A DNA stretch of 64,000 nucleotides from Lachnospiraceae bacterium 3-1 (GTDB lineage: Bacteria; Bacillota; Clostridia; Lachnospirales; Lachnospiraceae): positions 596,793 to 660,792 of the forward strand of contig KE159582.1 in assembly GCA_000403255.2 (NCBI GenBank), written 5' to 3'. Positions 26,106 to 35,720 of the stretch are shown one piece after another (positions within the stretch are counted from its first letter, which is position 1; every line of letters starts with the position of its first letter). The notes beneath the pieces were generated by a model that did no database searches, was not told the DNA's origin, and saw nothing but the letters and a program-made list of their open reading frames with translations. A program made the position numbers and the translations under genes.

Positions 26106-26837
26106 ATGCTAAAAGGAATACAATCTGTAATTTTCGATTTAGATGGAACTTTAGTGGATTCCATGTGGCTGTGGCATGATATTGATGTGGAATTTCTGGA
26201 ACAAAGAGGCTTAACATTGCCAGAAACTTATCAGACAGAGATCGAGGGAATGAGCTTTACCGAAACTGCAAGGTACACAAAGGAATTGTTTCACCTTTCC
26301 GAGAGCGTAGAAGAATTAAAAGAAATTTGGAACCGGATGGCAATTGAGAAATATACATACGAGGTAAAGTTTAAGCCTGGTGCAGAAGAATTTTTAAGAT
26401 ATTGTAAGGATAGAAATATTTCTGTGGGGATTGCCACCAGCAATTCCAGGGAATTGGTAGGTGCAGTGGCGAAATCTCTTCATTTTGAATATTATATTCA
26501 AGAAATTGTTACTGCCTGTGAGGTAAAGCGAGGAAAACCAGCGCCAGATGTTTATCTGGAAGCAGCCAGCCGCCTTAAGGTACAGCCCAAACACTGTCTC
26601 GTGTTTGAAGATGTTCCAATGGGAATTCTGGCAGGAAAGGAGGCAGGAATGAAAGTGTGTGCGGTAGAAGATGCATTTTCTTTTGCGCAGCAGGAAGAAA
26701 AGAAGAAATTGGCAGATTATTATATTGCAGATTATTATGAGATTTTTGAAAGGAATGAGAACAGGAGCGTGTATGAAGCAGGAATTTTTGCCCATTTGCA
26801 GGGAGGATATGGAAAAACGAGGAGTGAAACAATTTGA
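26106..26837 (+). CDS. HAD-superfamily phosphatase, beta-phosphoglucomutase-like
   Basis: A 243-residue HAD hydrolase of subfamily IA. Motif I is IFDLDGTLVDSM (nucleophile Asp ~11), motif II GIATSNSRE, motif III around RGKPAPDVYLEAA, and motif IV VFEDVPMGILAGKEAGM. An alpha-helical cap (~15-85) fits a small phosphorylated substrate such as a sugar phosphate; substrate unknown. Composition returns to the core value here (32 G+C in the 60 bases from 26521). Its 3' end overlaps the ygiQ-like start by 65 nt. Confidence 0.9.
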   Translation: MLKGIQSVIFDLDGTLVDSMWLWHDIDVEFLEQRGLTLPETYQTEIEGMSFTETARYTKELFHLSESVEELKEIWNRMAIEKYTYEVKFKPGAEEFLRYCKDRNISVGIATSNSRELVGAVAKSLHFEYYIQEIVTACEVKRGKPAPDVYLEAASRLKVQPKHCLVFEDVPMGILAGKEAGMKVCAVEDAFSFAQQEEKKKLADYYIADYYEIFERNENRSVYEAGIFAHLQGGYGKTRSETI

Positions 26838-28611
26838 TTTTGTTTATATCATAGGGGATGCCTATGTAGATCATCCCTCTTTTGGGCATGCCATTATCAG
26901 CCGATTGCTGGAGGCTTATGGCTATACGGTAGGTATTATTTCCCAGCCAGATTGGAAAGAAAAGGATAGCATTGCTATTTATGGGGAACCAAGGCTTGCA
27001 TTTCTAATCAGCGGAGGAAATATGGATTCTATGGTCAATCATTACAGTGTTTCCAAACGAAGACGGGAAAAGGATGCTTTTACACCAGGGGGTGTGATGG
27101 GGAAACGTCCAGATTATGCAGTGGTTGTCTATGGAAATTTAATCCGCCAGACCTATAAAAAAACACCAATTTTAATTGGAGGGGTGGAAGCAAGCCTGCG
27201 GCGGCTTGCCCACTATGATTATTGGAGTAATAAAATCAAACGTTCCATTTTATTAGACAGCGGCGCGGATATCCTAATGTATGGCATGGGAGAACACAGT
27301 ATCATAGAGCTTGCAGAAGCATTGAACAGTGGCCTGGCAGTGAGAGACATCACTTTTGTAGATGGAACCGTATATCGGACCCACAAGAAAGAGGACATTT
27401 ATGATGCAGTGTTCCTACCAGAATTTGAAACAGTACAACAGGATAAGACCAGCTATGCACGAAGCTTTTATGTTCAATATTGTAACACAGACCCTTATTC
27501 TGGCAAACGCCTGGTAGAAGAATATCCCAATCAGGTGTATATTGTTCAAAATCCACCAGCAAAACCTCTCACCCAACAGGAAATGGATGATATCTATGCT
27601 CTGCCTTATATGCGCGCCTATCATCCTTCCTATGAGAAATCTGGAGGTGTACCAGCAATTTTGGAGGTTCAATTTAGCCTGACAAGTAACCGAGGCTGTT
27701 TTGGAGGGTGCAATTTTTGTGCCTTAACCTTTCATCAAGGGAGGATTATTCAGTCCAGAAGCCAGGAAGCTATAATAAAGGAAGCTGAAATACTCATTAA
27801 GGATAAGGAATTTAAAGGGTATATTCATGATGTAGGCGGGCCAACAGCTAATTTTCGTTTTCCAGCCTGTCAAAAACAGCTCACCAAGGGCGTTTGTGCC
27901 AATCAGCAATGTCTGTTTCCCAAGCCATGCAAGAATCTAAAATCAGATCATAGAGATTACCTGTCGTTACTTCGAAAGCTCCGCAAACTTCCTGGTGTAA
28001 AAAAAGTATTTATTCGTTCTGGGATTCGGTTTGATTATCTGCTGGCAGATTCAGACCGCACCTTTTTTAGAGAGCTGTGCCAGTATCATGTCAGTGGACA
28101 GTTGAAGGTGGCGCCAGAGCATATTTCGGATCAGGTGTTAAAATATATGGGAAAGCCAAAGGCGGAGGTTTATCATCGATTTGTCCGAGAGTATGAAGCA
28201 ATGAATCGGAAACTGAACAAAAAACAATATCTTGTGCCCTATCTAATGTCTTCCCATCCTGGCTCTAGGTTACAGGAGGCGGTGGAATTGGCGGAATTTT
28301 TGCGGGATTTGGGATATATGCCAGAACAAGTGCAGGATTTTTATCCTACTCCCTCTACGATTTCCACCTGTATGTATTATACTGGATTGGACCCAAGAAC
28401 CATGCAGTCGGTGTATGTGGCTCATAATCCTCACGAAAAAGCCATGCAGCGGGCGCTGATTCAGTATCGGGACCCGAAAAATTATGAGCTGGTAAAAGAA
28501 GCGTTACGAAAAGCTGGGCGGCAGGATTTAATCGGATTTGATAAGAAATGTCTGATTAAGCCTAGAAAAAAAGGAGGAAATCATGCAAAGATTTCAAATC
28601 GGAGAAAATGA
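26773..28611 (+). CDS. YgiQ-family radical SAM protein
   Basis: A 612-residue protein. The N-terminal region MKQEFLPICREDMEKRG...FVYIIGDAYVDHPSFGHAII is the family signature, and the radical SAM cluster motif is SNRGCFGGCNFCALTFHQG (Cx3Cx2C, ~303). The function of YgiQ proteins is not established. ATG 26773, with AGGAG at 26763-26767, is chosen because homology starts there, although it gives a 65-nt overlap with the HAD gene. It overlaps the following pseudouridine synthase gene by 29 nt, so the three form a tight operon. Confidence 0.93.
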   Translation: MKQEFLPICREDMEKRGVKQFDFVYIIGDAYVDHPSFGHAIISRLLEAYGYTVGIISQPDWKEKDSIAIYGEPRLAFLISGGNMDSMVNHYSVSKRRREKDAFTPGGVMGKRPDYAVVVYGNLIRQTYKKTPILIGGVEASLRRLAHYDYWSNKIKRSILLDSGADILMYGMGEHSIIELAEALNSGLAVRDITFVDGTVYRTHKKEDIYDAVFLPEFETVQQDKTSYARSFYVQYCNTDPYSGKRLVEEYPNQVYIVQNPPAKPLTQQEMDDIYALPYMRAYHPSYEKSGGVPAILEVQFSLTSNRGCFGGCNFCALTFHQGRIIQSRSQEAIIKEAEILIKDKEFKGYIHDVGGPTANFRFPACQKQLTKGVCANQQCLFPKPCKNLKSDHRDYLSLLRKLRKLPGVKKVFIRSGIRFDYLLADSDRTFFRELCQYHVSGQLKVAPEHISDQVLKYMGKPKAEVYHRFVREYEAMNRKLNKKQYLVPYLMSSHPGSRLQEAVELAEFLRDLGYMPEQVQDFYPTPSTISTCMYYTGLDPRTMQSVYVAHNPHEKAMQRALIQYRDPKNYELVKEALRKAGRQDLIGFDKKCLIKPRKKGGNHAKISNRRK

Positions 28612-29551
28612 AAAAGAGCAGCGTTTTGACAAATATCTGAAAAAATTGCTTCCAGAGGCCCCAGGCAGTTTTATTTATAAAATGCTACGTAAGAAGAATA
28701 TTACTTTAAATGGAAAAAAAGCAGATGGGTCTGAAAAGCTCCATCAGGGGGATGAAGTGAAGCTATTTTTATCAGAAGAAACATTTGCAAAATTTGCAGC
28801 AGCTTTGCAACAGGTTTCCCAGAAGTATCCATGTGCGCGGCTGGATATTATTTATGAGGATAAAGACATACTGGTGATTAATAAACCAGCAGGTATGCTT
28901 TCCCAAAAGGCAAAGGATGGAGATATTTCTGCCAATGAATATATCATCGGTTATCTGCTAAGCCATCATAAAATTCAAGAATCTGAACTTCGTACGTTTC
29001 GTCCTTCAGTTTGTAACCGATTGGACCGGAATACTTCTGGCCTTCTCATTGCAGGAAAGAGTCTAAAGGGGCTTCAGGATATGGCAAAGCAGTTAAAGGA
29101 CCGCTCGGTGAAAAAGTATTATTGCTGTCTGGTAAAAGGTGAAATCTTACATTCCAAGTCTATAGAAGGCTGGTTGGTAAAGGATGAAGAGCATAATCGG
29201 GTTATGGTATCCCAGCAGAAACCTTTCGGTAAGTATGTGAAGACGGAGTATGTACCCCTGGAATCTTTTTTCACAAAGGAGCAGGGGATGGTTACCCTGT
29301 TGGAGGTGCATTTGATTACCGGGCGTTCCCATCAGATACGGGCACATCTGGCATCCATAGGCCATCCTGTTGTGGGGGATAGCAAATATGGGGAAAAACA
29401 AATAAATGCATGGTTTTCCAGAAAATTAGGGGTACATGACCAGCTGCTCCATGCTTCCAGAATAGAATTTGAGGATGGGAGAGAATTGAAAGCGCCTGTA
29501 AATGGAACATTTCAAAAAGTAATTGATTTTCTTAGGGAACAGACGGAGTAG
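28583..29551 (+). CDS. RluA-family 23S rRNA pseudouridine synthase
   Basis: A 322-residue enzyme. An N-terminal S4-like domain (~10-70) is followed by LDIIYEDKDILVINKPAGML and the catalytic motif VCNRLDRNTSGLLIAGKS (Asp ~152). HLITGRSHQIRAHLASIGHPVVGDSKYG is the conserved RluA C-terminal motif. It is RluC/RluD-like; the exact uridine cannot be assigned. AAAGGAGG before ATG 28583 lies within the 3' end of the ygiQ-like gene. Confidence 0.93.
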   Translation: MQRFQIGENEKEQRFDKYLKKLLPEAPGSFIYKMLRKKNITLNGKKADGSEKLHQGDEVKLFLSEETFAKFAAALQQVSQKYPCARLDIIYEDKDILVINKPAGMLSQKAKDGDISANEYIIGYLLSHHKIQESELRTFRPSVCNRLDRNTSGLLIAGKSLKGLQDMAKQLKDRSVKKYYCCLVKGEILHSKSIEGWLVKDEEHNRVMVSQQKPFGKYVKTEYVPLESFFTKEQGMVTLLEVHLITGRSHQIRAHLASIGHPVVGDSKYGEKQINAWFSRKLGVHDQLLHASRIEFEDGRELKAPVNGTFQKVIDFLREQTE

Positions 29552-29617
29552 AATTTGCAACAATCCATTGTTTTGGAAAAAGTACACACAATGGACAGTG
29601 GCAGAAAGGAAAAGGAT

Positions 29618-30151
29618 ATGGCAACATGGAATTCCAGAGGCTTAAGAGGCTCCACACTGGAAGAATTTATTAATCTCACCAATGAAAAATATGCAGAGCA
29701 TGGACTTGCATTAATTCAAAAGGTTCCCACTCCCATTACGCCAGTTAGAATAGACAAGGAGAGCCGTCACATTACCCTGGCCTATTTTGACCAGAAAAGT
29801 ACGGTAGATTATATTGGAGCAGTACAGGGAATTCCAGTATGCTTTGATGCAAAGGAATGTCATACAGATACGTTTCCTTTACAAAACATACATCCTCATC
29901 AGATACATTTTATGGAGCAGTTTGAAAAACAAAATGGGATTGCTTTTCTGGTGATATTTTATTCACATAGAAATGAGTTTTATTATCTGCGCCATAGGAA
30001 GTTGATGGAATTCTGGAACCGGGCGAAGGAAGGAGGCAGAAAAAGCTTCCGATATGAGGAATTAGAGAAGGAATATTTCATCAGTTCCAAAGGAGGAATA
30101 CTGGTACCTTATTTGGATGTACTGCAGCAGGATTTGGAAAAACGCAGTTGA
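29618..30151 (+). CDS. recU: Holliday junction resolvase RecU
   Basis: A 177-residue Firmicutes-type resolvase that cleaves recombination junctions. TWNSRGLRGSTLEEFINLTNEKY opens the fold, and the nuclease core is STVDYIGAVQGIPVCFDAKEC (~61-81) with acidic Asp64, Asp77 and the (D)AKE motif. FYSHRNEFYYL and GILVPYLDVL are further family features. Start ATG 29618 has AAAGGA at 7 nt; the extended frame back to TTG 29555 lacks a matching N-terminus. No penicillin-binding protein gene is beside it, unlike in Bacillus (recU-ponA). Confidence 0.93.
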   Translation: MATWNSRGLRGSTLEEFINLTNEKYAEHGLALIQKVPTPITPVRIDKESRHITLAYFDQKSTVDYIGAVQGIPVCFDAKECHTDTFPLQNIHPHQIHFMEQFEKQNGIAFLVIFYSHRNEFYYLRHRKLMEFWNRAKEGGRKSFRYEELEKEYFISSKGGILVPYLDVLQQDLEKRS

Positions 30152-30176
30152 CAAAAATATTTGTTTCTTATATAAT
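30148..30176 (+). promoter_or_regulatory. hisZ: Consensus sigma-A promoter of the histidine operon
   Basis: TTGACA (30148-30153), 17-nt spacer, TATAAT (30171-30176): a perfect consensus. It begins inside the recU stop codon region and gives a leader of about 100 nt before hisZ. Confidence 0.92.
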
Positions 30177-30193
30177 GGGAATGTTTTAATATA

Positions 30194-30205
30194 TTAGCAT
30201 ACTAA
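30194..30205 (+). promoter_or_regulatory. Candidate operator just downstream of the his transcription start
   Basis: TTAGCATACTAA is a 12-bp palindrome (10 of 12 positions symmetric) about 18 nt after the -10 box, well placed to block the very strong promoter. TrpR-related regulators (YerC/HisR) control his operons in some Firmicutes and could bind here; that assignment is inference. The leader is too short for a T-box. Confidence 0.45.
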
Positions 30206-30282
30206 AGTGCTAGATAGAACGATATTTAAGTGCAGAGGCTTTCGCAATTACCCAGTAAAAATACAAACAGAAAGGATCGATT

Positions 30283-31470
30283 ATGGAGCGGAAATTATTA
30301 CATACGCCAGAGGGTGTACGGGATATTTATAATAGAGAATGTGCGCGGAAATTGATTTTGCAGGAAAATCTACGTGAGCTGTTGAAAAAATATGGATATC
30401 ATGGAATTGAAACGCCAACGTTTGAATTTTTTGATATATTTAGCAGAGAAATCGGGACAACCCCCTCCAAGGATTTATATAAATTTTTCGACAGAGAAGG
30501 GAATACCTTGGCGCTGCGGCCAGATATTACCCCCTCCATTGCTAGATGTGCAGCGAAATATTACGGGGATGAGGAGTTTCCAGTGCGCCTTTGTTATATG
30601 GGCAATACCTTTATCAATAACAGCAGCTACCAAGGGAGGTTAAAGGAAAGCACCCAGCTGGGAGCAGAATTAATCGGAGATAATTCTGTGGCAGCAGATG
30701 CAGAAATTCTTGCCCTTATGGTAAATGCTTTAAAGGTTGCAGGGCTTAAGGAATTCCAGATTGGCGTGGGACATGTGGATTTTTTCCGAGGTCTTGTAAA
30801 GGAAGCTGATTTGCAGGAGGATATAGAACAAGAATTGATGGAGCTGATTTCCAATAAGAATTTCTTTGGCGTGGAAGAGCTGTTAGATTCTTTGCGTTTA
30901 TCAAAAGAGTTGAAAGAATTATTTTCTATGTTAGGGAATCCTTGTATGTCCGAAGACATGATTTTACGGGCAAAGGAATTGGCGTCTGAATTTCCTTTGA
31001 TTTTAAATGCCATCAAACGTCTGGCAGAATTAGCTGATGTGTTGAAATGTTATGGAGTGGAAAAATATATTTCGATAGAGCTTGGTATGCTTAGCAGTTA
31101 TCATTACTATACAGGTATTATATTCGCAGGTTATACCTTTGGAAGCGGTGAGCCGATTGTCAAGGGAGGGCGGTATGACCACTTGCTGAATCATTTTGGA
31201 AAGGATGCCCCCTCGATCGGGTTTGCAGTAGTTATTGACCAGCTTTTGGCAGCATTGTCCCGACAGAAAATTAAAATTCCTGTGGAAGATAAAGGAATTT
31301 TAATGGTATATAAGAACGAAAAAACAAAAGATGCCATTCGGGAGGCTGAAACTCTTAGAAATCAGGGGAATTTTGTATCTCTGGTCACATGGGAGGACAG
31401 CAAATCCCAGGAAGAATACCAAGCATATGCGGCACGCATGCATATGCTTGATGTTCGGTTTTTAAAATAG
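30283..31470 (+). CDS. hisZ: ATP phosphoribosyltransferase regulatory subunit HisZ
   Basis: A 395-residue class II HisRS-like protein without tRNA charging function; it activates short-form HisG. LHTPEGVRDIYNRECARKLILQENLRELLKKYGYHGIETPTFEFFDIFS opens the HisRS fold, motif 2 lies near LALRPDITPSIARCAAKYY, and GRYDHLLNHFGKDAPSIGFAVVIDQLL is the motif 3-like end. It lacks the C-terminal anticodon-binding domain sequence of true HisRS and lies directly upstream of hisG. AGAAAGGATCG precedes the ATG. Confidence 0.95.
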   Translation: MERKLLHTPEGVRDIYNRECARKLILQENLRELLKKYGYHGIETPTFEFFDIFSREIGTTPSKDLYKFFDREGNTLALRPDITPSIARCAAKYYGDEEFPVRLCYMGNTFINNSSYQGRLKESTQLGAELIGDNSVAADAEILALMVNALKVAGLKEFQIGVGHVDFFRGLVKEADLQEDIEQELMELISNKNFFGVEELLDSLRLSKELKELFSMLGNPCMSEDMILRAKELASEFPLILNAIKRLAELADVLKCYGVEKYISIELGMLSSYHYYTGIIFAGYTFGSGEPIVKGGRYDHLLNHFGKDAPSIGFAVVIDQLLAALSRQKIKIPVEDKGILMVYKNEKTKDAIREAETLRNQGNFVSLVTWEDSKSQEEYQAYAARMHMLDVRFLK

Positions 31471-31488
31471 AAAAGGTGGGTACATGCC

Positions 31489-32133
31489 ATGGAGGATATG
31501 AGATATTTAACATTTGCCCTTGGAAAAGGAAGATTAGCGAAGCAGACGCTAGAAGCTTTCGAAAAAATAGGGATTACCTGTCAGGAAATGAAAGACAAAA
31601 CCACAAGGAAACTGATTTTTGTCAATGAAGAGTTAAAATTAAAATTTTTTCTTGCCAAAGGCCCAGATGTTCCTACGTATGTGGAATATGGAGCCGCTGA
31701 CATTGGGGTGGTTGGGAAAGATACTATTTTAGAAGAAGCCAGGAATATTTATGAAGTGCTAGACTTGGGATTTGGCAGATGCCGGATGTGTGTCTGTGGT
31801 CCGAAGGAGGCAGAAGAGCTGTTGCAGCGCCATGAATTAATTCGTGTTGCGACCAAATATCCAAGAATAGCCAAAAATTATTTCTATAATAAGAAGCATC
31901 AGACGGTGGAAATTATTAAATTAAATGGTTCTATTGAGCTTGCACCCATTGTAGGGCTGTCTGAGGTGATTGTAGATATTGTAGAAACGGGATCTACCCT
32001 AAAGGAGAATGGACTAAATGTATTGGAAGAGGTCTGTCCCCTGTCTGCCCGAATGGTGGTTAATCAGGTGAGTATGAAAATGGAGAATGAGAGAATTACA
32101 AAGCTGATACAAGATTTAAAGGAAGTATTATAA
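31489..32133 (+). CDS. hisG: ATP phosphoribosyltransferase catalytic subunit, short form
   Basis: A 214-residue enzyme for the first step of histidine synthesis (ATP + PRPP). [21 protein letters not shown] opens it, [24 protein letters not shown] follows, and [36 protein letters not shown] holds the PRPP-binding region. The C-terminal allosteric domain of long HisG is absent, which fits dependence on HisZ. AAAGGTGG (31472-31479) is 9 nt from ATG 31489; ATG 31498 is a less likely start. Confidence 0.96.
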   Translation: MEDMRYLTFALGKGRLAKQTLEAFEKIGITCQEMKDKTTRKLIFVNEELKLKFFLAKGPDVPTYVEYGAADIGVVGKDTILEEARNIYEVLDLGFGRCRMCVCGPKEAEELLQRHELIRVATKYPRIAKNYFYNKKHQTVEIIKLNGSIELAPIVGLSEVIVDIVETGSTLKENGLNVLEEVCPLSARMVVNQVSMKMENERITKLIQDLKEVL

Positions 32134-32209
32134 AAGTTTAATGAATACTTAATTAAATTGTAATTATATTTTATATAGATGCAGTGCTGAAGAAAGCAAG
32201 GAGGAGCTT

Positions 32210-33502
32210 ATGAGAATATTAAAGCTGACAGAGGAAGCAAGGCAAAATCTTCAAAAGGATCTGCTGAAACGAAGCCCCAACAGTTATCAGGAATATGAAG
32301 CACGCGTGAACGAGATCATTGCACAGGTGCGGGAAAAAGGAGATGAAGCTGTATTTTCTTACACAAAGCAGTTTGATGGTGCAGATATTTCAAAAGAGAA
32401 TATCCTTGTCACCAAAGAGGAAATCGAAGAAGGATATAGACTGACAGATGAAAAACTGATTGAGGTTATGAAGAAGTCCTTAGAAAATATTCGGTTGTAT
32501 CATGAAAAACAAAAACAGTACAGTTGGTTTGACAGCAGGCCGGATGGTGTGTTGTTGGGACAAAAGGTAACGCCATTGGCCTGTGTAGGGGTATATGTGC
32601 CAGGCGGAAAGGCAGTTTATCCCTCTTCTGTCCTTATGAATGTGATTCCTGCAAAAGTGGCTGGCGTGGAAAAGATTGTTATGACAACGCCCTGTAACCG
32701 AGAGGGAAGGGTGAATCCTGCTACATTGGTAGCGGCAGATTTGGCCGGAGTGGATGAAATCTATAAAGTTGGAGGCGCTCAGGCTGTGGCAGCTCTGGCC
32801 TTTGGCACAGAAAGCATTCCCAAAGCGGATAAAATTGTAGGGCCTGGAAACATTTATGTGGCCCTTGCAAAAAAAGCGGTGTTTGGCCATGTTAGTATTG
32901 ATTCCATTGCCGGACCAAGCGAAATTCTGGTACTTGCAGATGAAACAGCCAATCCTCGGTATGTGGCAGCCGATTTATTATCCCAGGCAGAGCATGATGA
33001 GCTTGCAAGCGCAATTTTAATCACCAACAGTGAAACCTTAGCAGAAAAGGTTTCCAAGGAAGTGGATCAATTTACAGCAGAACTTTCCAGGAAAGAAATC
33101 ATTGAAAAGTCACTGGATAATTATGGATACATCCTGGTTGCAGAGGATATGGACAAAGCCATTGATGCGGCCAATGAGATTGCTTCGGAGCATTTGGAAA
33201 TCTTAACAGCAAATCCTTTTGAGGTTATGATGAAGATAAAAAATGCTGGGGCAATTTTCTTGGGAGAATATTCCAGTGAACCCTTGGGGGACTATTTTGC
33301 AGGACCAAACCATGTGCTTCCCACCAATGGCACAGCAAAATTTTTCTCTCCTTTAAGTGTGGATGATTTTATAAAAAAATCCAGTATTATCTCCTATTCA
33401 AAAGAGGCGCTGGAACCAATATATAAAGATATTGTACAATTTGCTGCCTCAGAACAGTTGACGGCGCATGCAAATTCGATTAAAGTAAGATTTGAAGAAT
33501 AA
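32210..33502 (+). CDS. hisD: Histidinol dehydrogenase
   Basis: A 430-residue zinc enzyme for the last two oxidations, from histidinol to histidine. The signature LACVGVYVPGGKAVYPSSVLMNVIPAKVAGV and IDSIAGPSEILVLADETANPRYVAADLLSQAEHDE (catalytic Glu/His and zinc ligands) are complete; NHVLPTNGTAKF is also conserved. It follows hisG by 76 nt. AAGGAGG precedes the start. Confidence 0.97.
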   Translation: MRILKLTEEARQNLQKDLLKRSPNSYQEYEARVNEIIAQVREKGDEAVFSYTKQFDGADISKENILVTKEEIEEGYRLTDEKLIEVMKKSLENIRLYHEKQKQYSWFDSRPDGVLLGQKVTPLACVGVYVPGGKAVYPSSVLMNVIPAKVAGVEKIVMTTPCNREGRVNPATLVAADLAGVDEIYKVGGAQAVAALAFGTESIPKADKIVGPGNIYVALAKKAVFGHVSIDSIAGPSEILVLADETANPRYVAADLLSQAEHDELASAILITNSETLAEKVSKEVDQFTAELSRKEIIEKSLDNYGYILVAEDMDKAIDAANEIASEHLEILTANPFEVMMKIKNAGAIFLGEYSSEPLGDYFAGPNHVLPTNGTAKFFSPLSVDDFIKKSSIISYSKEALEPIYKDIVQFAASEQLTAHANSIKVRFEE

Positions 33503-33596
33503 AAATTTTCATTATGTGAAAGATGCTGATACGGTTTGCAGACAGCAAAATGACGTATCACTTTATCATGATGAAAACAGAAAAGAGGAGAGAGTG

Positions 33597-34190
33597 ATGC
33601 CAGTAGAGAGGACTGCCAAGCAGCGCCGAAAGACCAAGGAGACAGATGTCAGCCTGACATTGAACTTAGATGGCAGCGGATCAACCCAGCTAAATACTGG
33701 GATTGGATTTTTTGACCATATGTTAGATGGATTTGCCCGTCATGGCTTTTTCGATTTAAAAGTTCAGGTCACAGGAGATTTAATCGTAGACACCCACCAT
33801 ACCATTGAAGATACTGGGATTGTCCTTGGAAACGCCATTCGCATTGCATTGAGGGATAAGCGGGGAATGAGACGCTACGGAAGCTGTATTTTGCCTATGG
33901 ACGAGACCCTGGTGCTTTGCGCCATAGATTTAAGCGGACGGCCATATTTTTCTTTTGAAGGGGAGTTTACTACAGAACGGGTGGGATATATGGATACCGA
34001 GATGGTAAGGGAATTTTTCTATGCAATTTCCTACAGTGCAGGAATGAACCTCCATATGAAAATTTTATCCGGCGCCAATAACCATCATATGATAGAGGGT
34101 TTGTTCAAGGCTTTTGGAAGGGCGCTGGATGAAGCCACGAGGAAAGATCCAAGAATCAAAGATATTATGTCAACGAAAGGTAGTTTATAG
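33597..34190 (+). CDS. hisB: Imidazoleglycerol-phosphate dehydratase
   Basis: A 197-residue monofunctional HisB. Metal-binding histidine motifs are [17 protein letters not shown] and [17 protein letters not shown], repeated as [28 protein letters not shown] 33597 with AGAGGAGAG just upstream is the start; the longer frame back to 33492 overlaps hisD and has no family match. No HisB-type phosphatase domain is fused, so histidinol-phosphate phosphatase must be elsewhere. Confidence 0.96.
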   Translation: MPVERTAKQRRKTKETDVSLTLNLDGSGSTQLNTGIGFFDHMLDGFARHGFFDLKVQVTGDLIVDTHHTIEDTGIVLGNAIRIALRDKRGMRRYGSCILPMDETLVLCAIDLSGRPYFSFEGEFTTERVGYMDTEMVREFFYAISYSAGMNLHMKILSGANNHHMIEGLFKAFGRALDEATRKDPRIKDIMSTKGSL

Positions 34191-34198
34191 GTGATAAT

Positions 34199-35479
34199 AT
34201 GGAACATAAGAACCTGATTGCCACAATTTGCCTGAAAAATGGGATGGCAGTAAAAGGAAAAAATGACCTGAAGAGTGCCGGAGATTTGAAAGAACTGGCA
34301 AAGATTTATAATGACAGCGGTGTAGATAAGCTTTATATTTTTGATTTATCTGATACAGACAAGGAACATGATATAAATCTACATACCATTAAGGAATTGA
34401 GCCGGATTATGGAAATTCCGATTTACGGGGCTGGAAATGTGAACCGTTTGGAGGATATCAAGAAGCTTCTGTATGCTGGGTGTAAGGGTGTTATTCTGGA
34501 CAGTTCAAAAAGTGAAAGTATTGCTCTTGTAGAAGAAGGAGCGATGCGGTTTGGCAGAGATAAATTATTGATTTCTATGGAAAATGTAGATTTAATTTTC
34601 AAACATAAGAAAGAAGTTACAGAGCATATACATAAATTAGTTGTCCTAAATGAAGGAATTATAGAGTCCTTGGAAGACATTACAGACCATCCCTTTAGTG
34701 TAATTGTAGATGGATATGACAAGGAACGCTGGGTAGAAATTTTGAAGAAAGGCCAGGTAACTGGAATTGGTGGTTTCTATGTAAGCGATCCTGAGACAAA
34801 CGTAACGGAATTGAAGCAGGATCTTGCAGCAGAAGGAATTGAAACAAAGAAATTTGAATCTTCTATGGAATGGTCAGAGTTTAAGCTGAACGGAGAAGGT
34901 CTGCTTCCGGTGATTGTTCAGGATTATCAGACAGCGGAAGTTTTGATGATGGCATATATGAATGAAGAGGCATTTCGAACTACGTTATTCCTTGGAAAAA
35001 TGACTTATTATAGTCGGAGCAGGAAAGAGCTATGGATCAAAGGGGAGACTTCTGGACATTATCAGTATGTAAAATCCCTGACCATCGACTGCGATAAAGA
35101 TACCCTGCTTGCCAGGGTTTCCCAGGTAGGCGCTGCCTGTCATACTGGAAATACAAGCTGCTTTTTTCAGGAATTGGTGAAAAAGGAGTTTACAACGAAA
35201 AATCCCATGCGGGTGTTTGAAGATGTTTATGATGTAATCAAAGACCGTAAGGAAAATCCAAAGGAAGGCTCCTATACCAATTACTTGTTTGAAAAAGGGA
35301 TTGACAAAATTCTCAAAAAAATAGGGGAAGAAGCCACAGAGATTGTGATTGCATCTAAGAATTCAGATAAAGAGGAGATTAAATATGAAGTCTCTGATTT
35401 TCTGTATCATGTCATGGTGCTTATGGTGGAAAAGGGAGTAACCTGGGAAGATATTGTAGAGGAATTAAATCAACGGTAA
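34199..35479 (+). CDS. hisIE: HisIE with N-terminal degenerate HisA/HisF-like barrel
   Basis: A 426-residue fusion. Residues ~1-215 look like a HisA/HisF half-barrel protein ([10 protein letters not shown] at 11-20; [40 protein letters not shown]). The catalytic Asp of HisF CLDVxDGRVVKG is missing through a two-residue deletion, and the second Asp is not evident at the matching strand (LLISMENVD). ~220-335 is HisI, phosphoribosyl-AMP cyclohydrolase ([28 protein letters not shown]; zinc CHTGNTSC). ~345-426 is HisE, phosphoribosyl-ATP pyrophosphatase. The HisI and HisE calls are firm; the N-domain is probably non-catalytic. It starts 8 nt after hisB. Confidence 0.93.
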   Translation: MEHKNLIATICLKNGMAVKGKNDLKSAGDLKELAKIYNDSGVDKLYIFDLSDTDKEHDINLHTIKELSRIMEIPIYGAGNVNRLEDIKKLLYAGCKGVILDSSKSESIALVEEGAMRFGRDKLLISMENVDLIFKHKKEVTEHIHKLVVLNEGIIESLEDITDHPFSVIVDGYDKERWVEILKKGQVTGIGGFYVSDPETNVTELKQDLAAEGIETKKFESSMEWSEFKLNGEGLLPVIVQDYQTAEVLMMAYMNEEAFRTTLFLGKMTYYSRSRKELWIKGETSGHYQYVKSLTIDCDKDTLLARVSQVGAACHTGNTSCFFQELVKKEFTTKNPMRVFEDVYDVIKDRKENPKEGSYTNYLFEKGIDKILKKIGEEATEIVIASKNSDKEEIKYEVSDFLYHVMVLMVEKGVTWEDIVEELNQR

Positions 35480-35488
35480 TTTTTCTGT

Positions 35489-35567
35489 GGGGCTGCTGCA
35501 TGAAGAACATAAAGTACAAGGTTTCACACACCATATCTTGTATTTTTGGTTTTTTGTGCAGCAGCCC
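35489..35567 (+). terminator. Large hairpin at the end of the histidine operon
   Basis: GGGCTGCTGCA (35490-35500) and TGCAGCAGCCC (35557-35567) form a perfect 11-bp stem enclosing 56 nt. The enclosed region contains a possible inner ACAAG/CTTGT stem (35516-35520, 35537-35541) and a U-rich stretch (TATTTTTGGTTTTTTG). The U run lies inside rather than after the stem, so it may be an unusual terminator or a stable 3' end structure. The rest of the gap to 35720 shows only a possible weak promoter (TTGAAA 35642, TATTTT 35665). Confidence 0.5.
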
Positions 35568-35720
35568 TTCCAGGTGTGAGACAACCAGGGAGCCGAGTGG
35601 CGTATGGTTTTGTTATTTCTAGAAAAATTTGTTCTGCTATTTTGAAAAACTTATCCCAATCATGTATTTTCCTAAGAACAGAATACTAAAATGTAATAAG
35701 AAAAAGCTTTAGGAGAAGCC

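Noticed and set aside
30177..30282. T-box leader for the histidine operon
   Set aside because: The leader is only ~100 nt, with no T-box consensus and no terminator/antiterminator pair.
33492..33596. N-terminal extension of hisB
   Set aside because: Overlaps hisD and has no HisB-like residues; a good RBS precedes ATG 33597.
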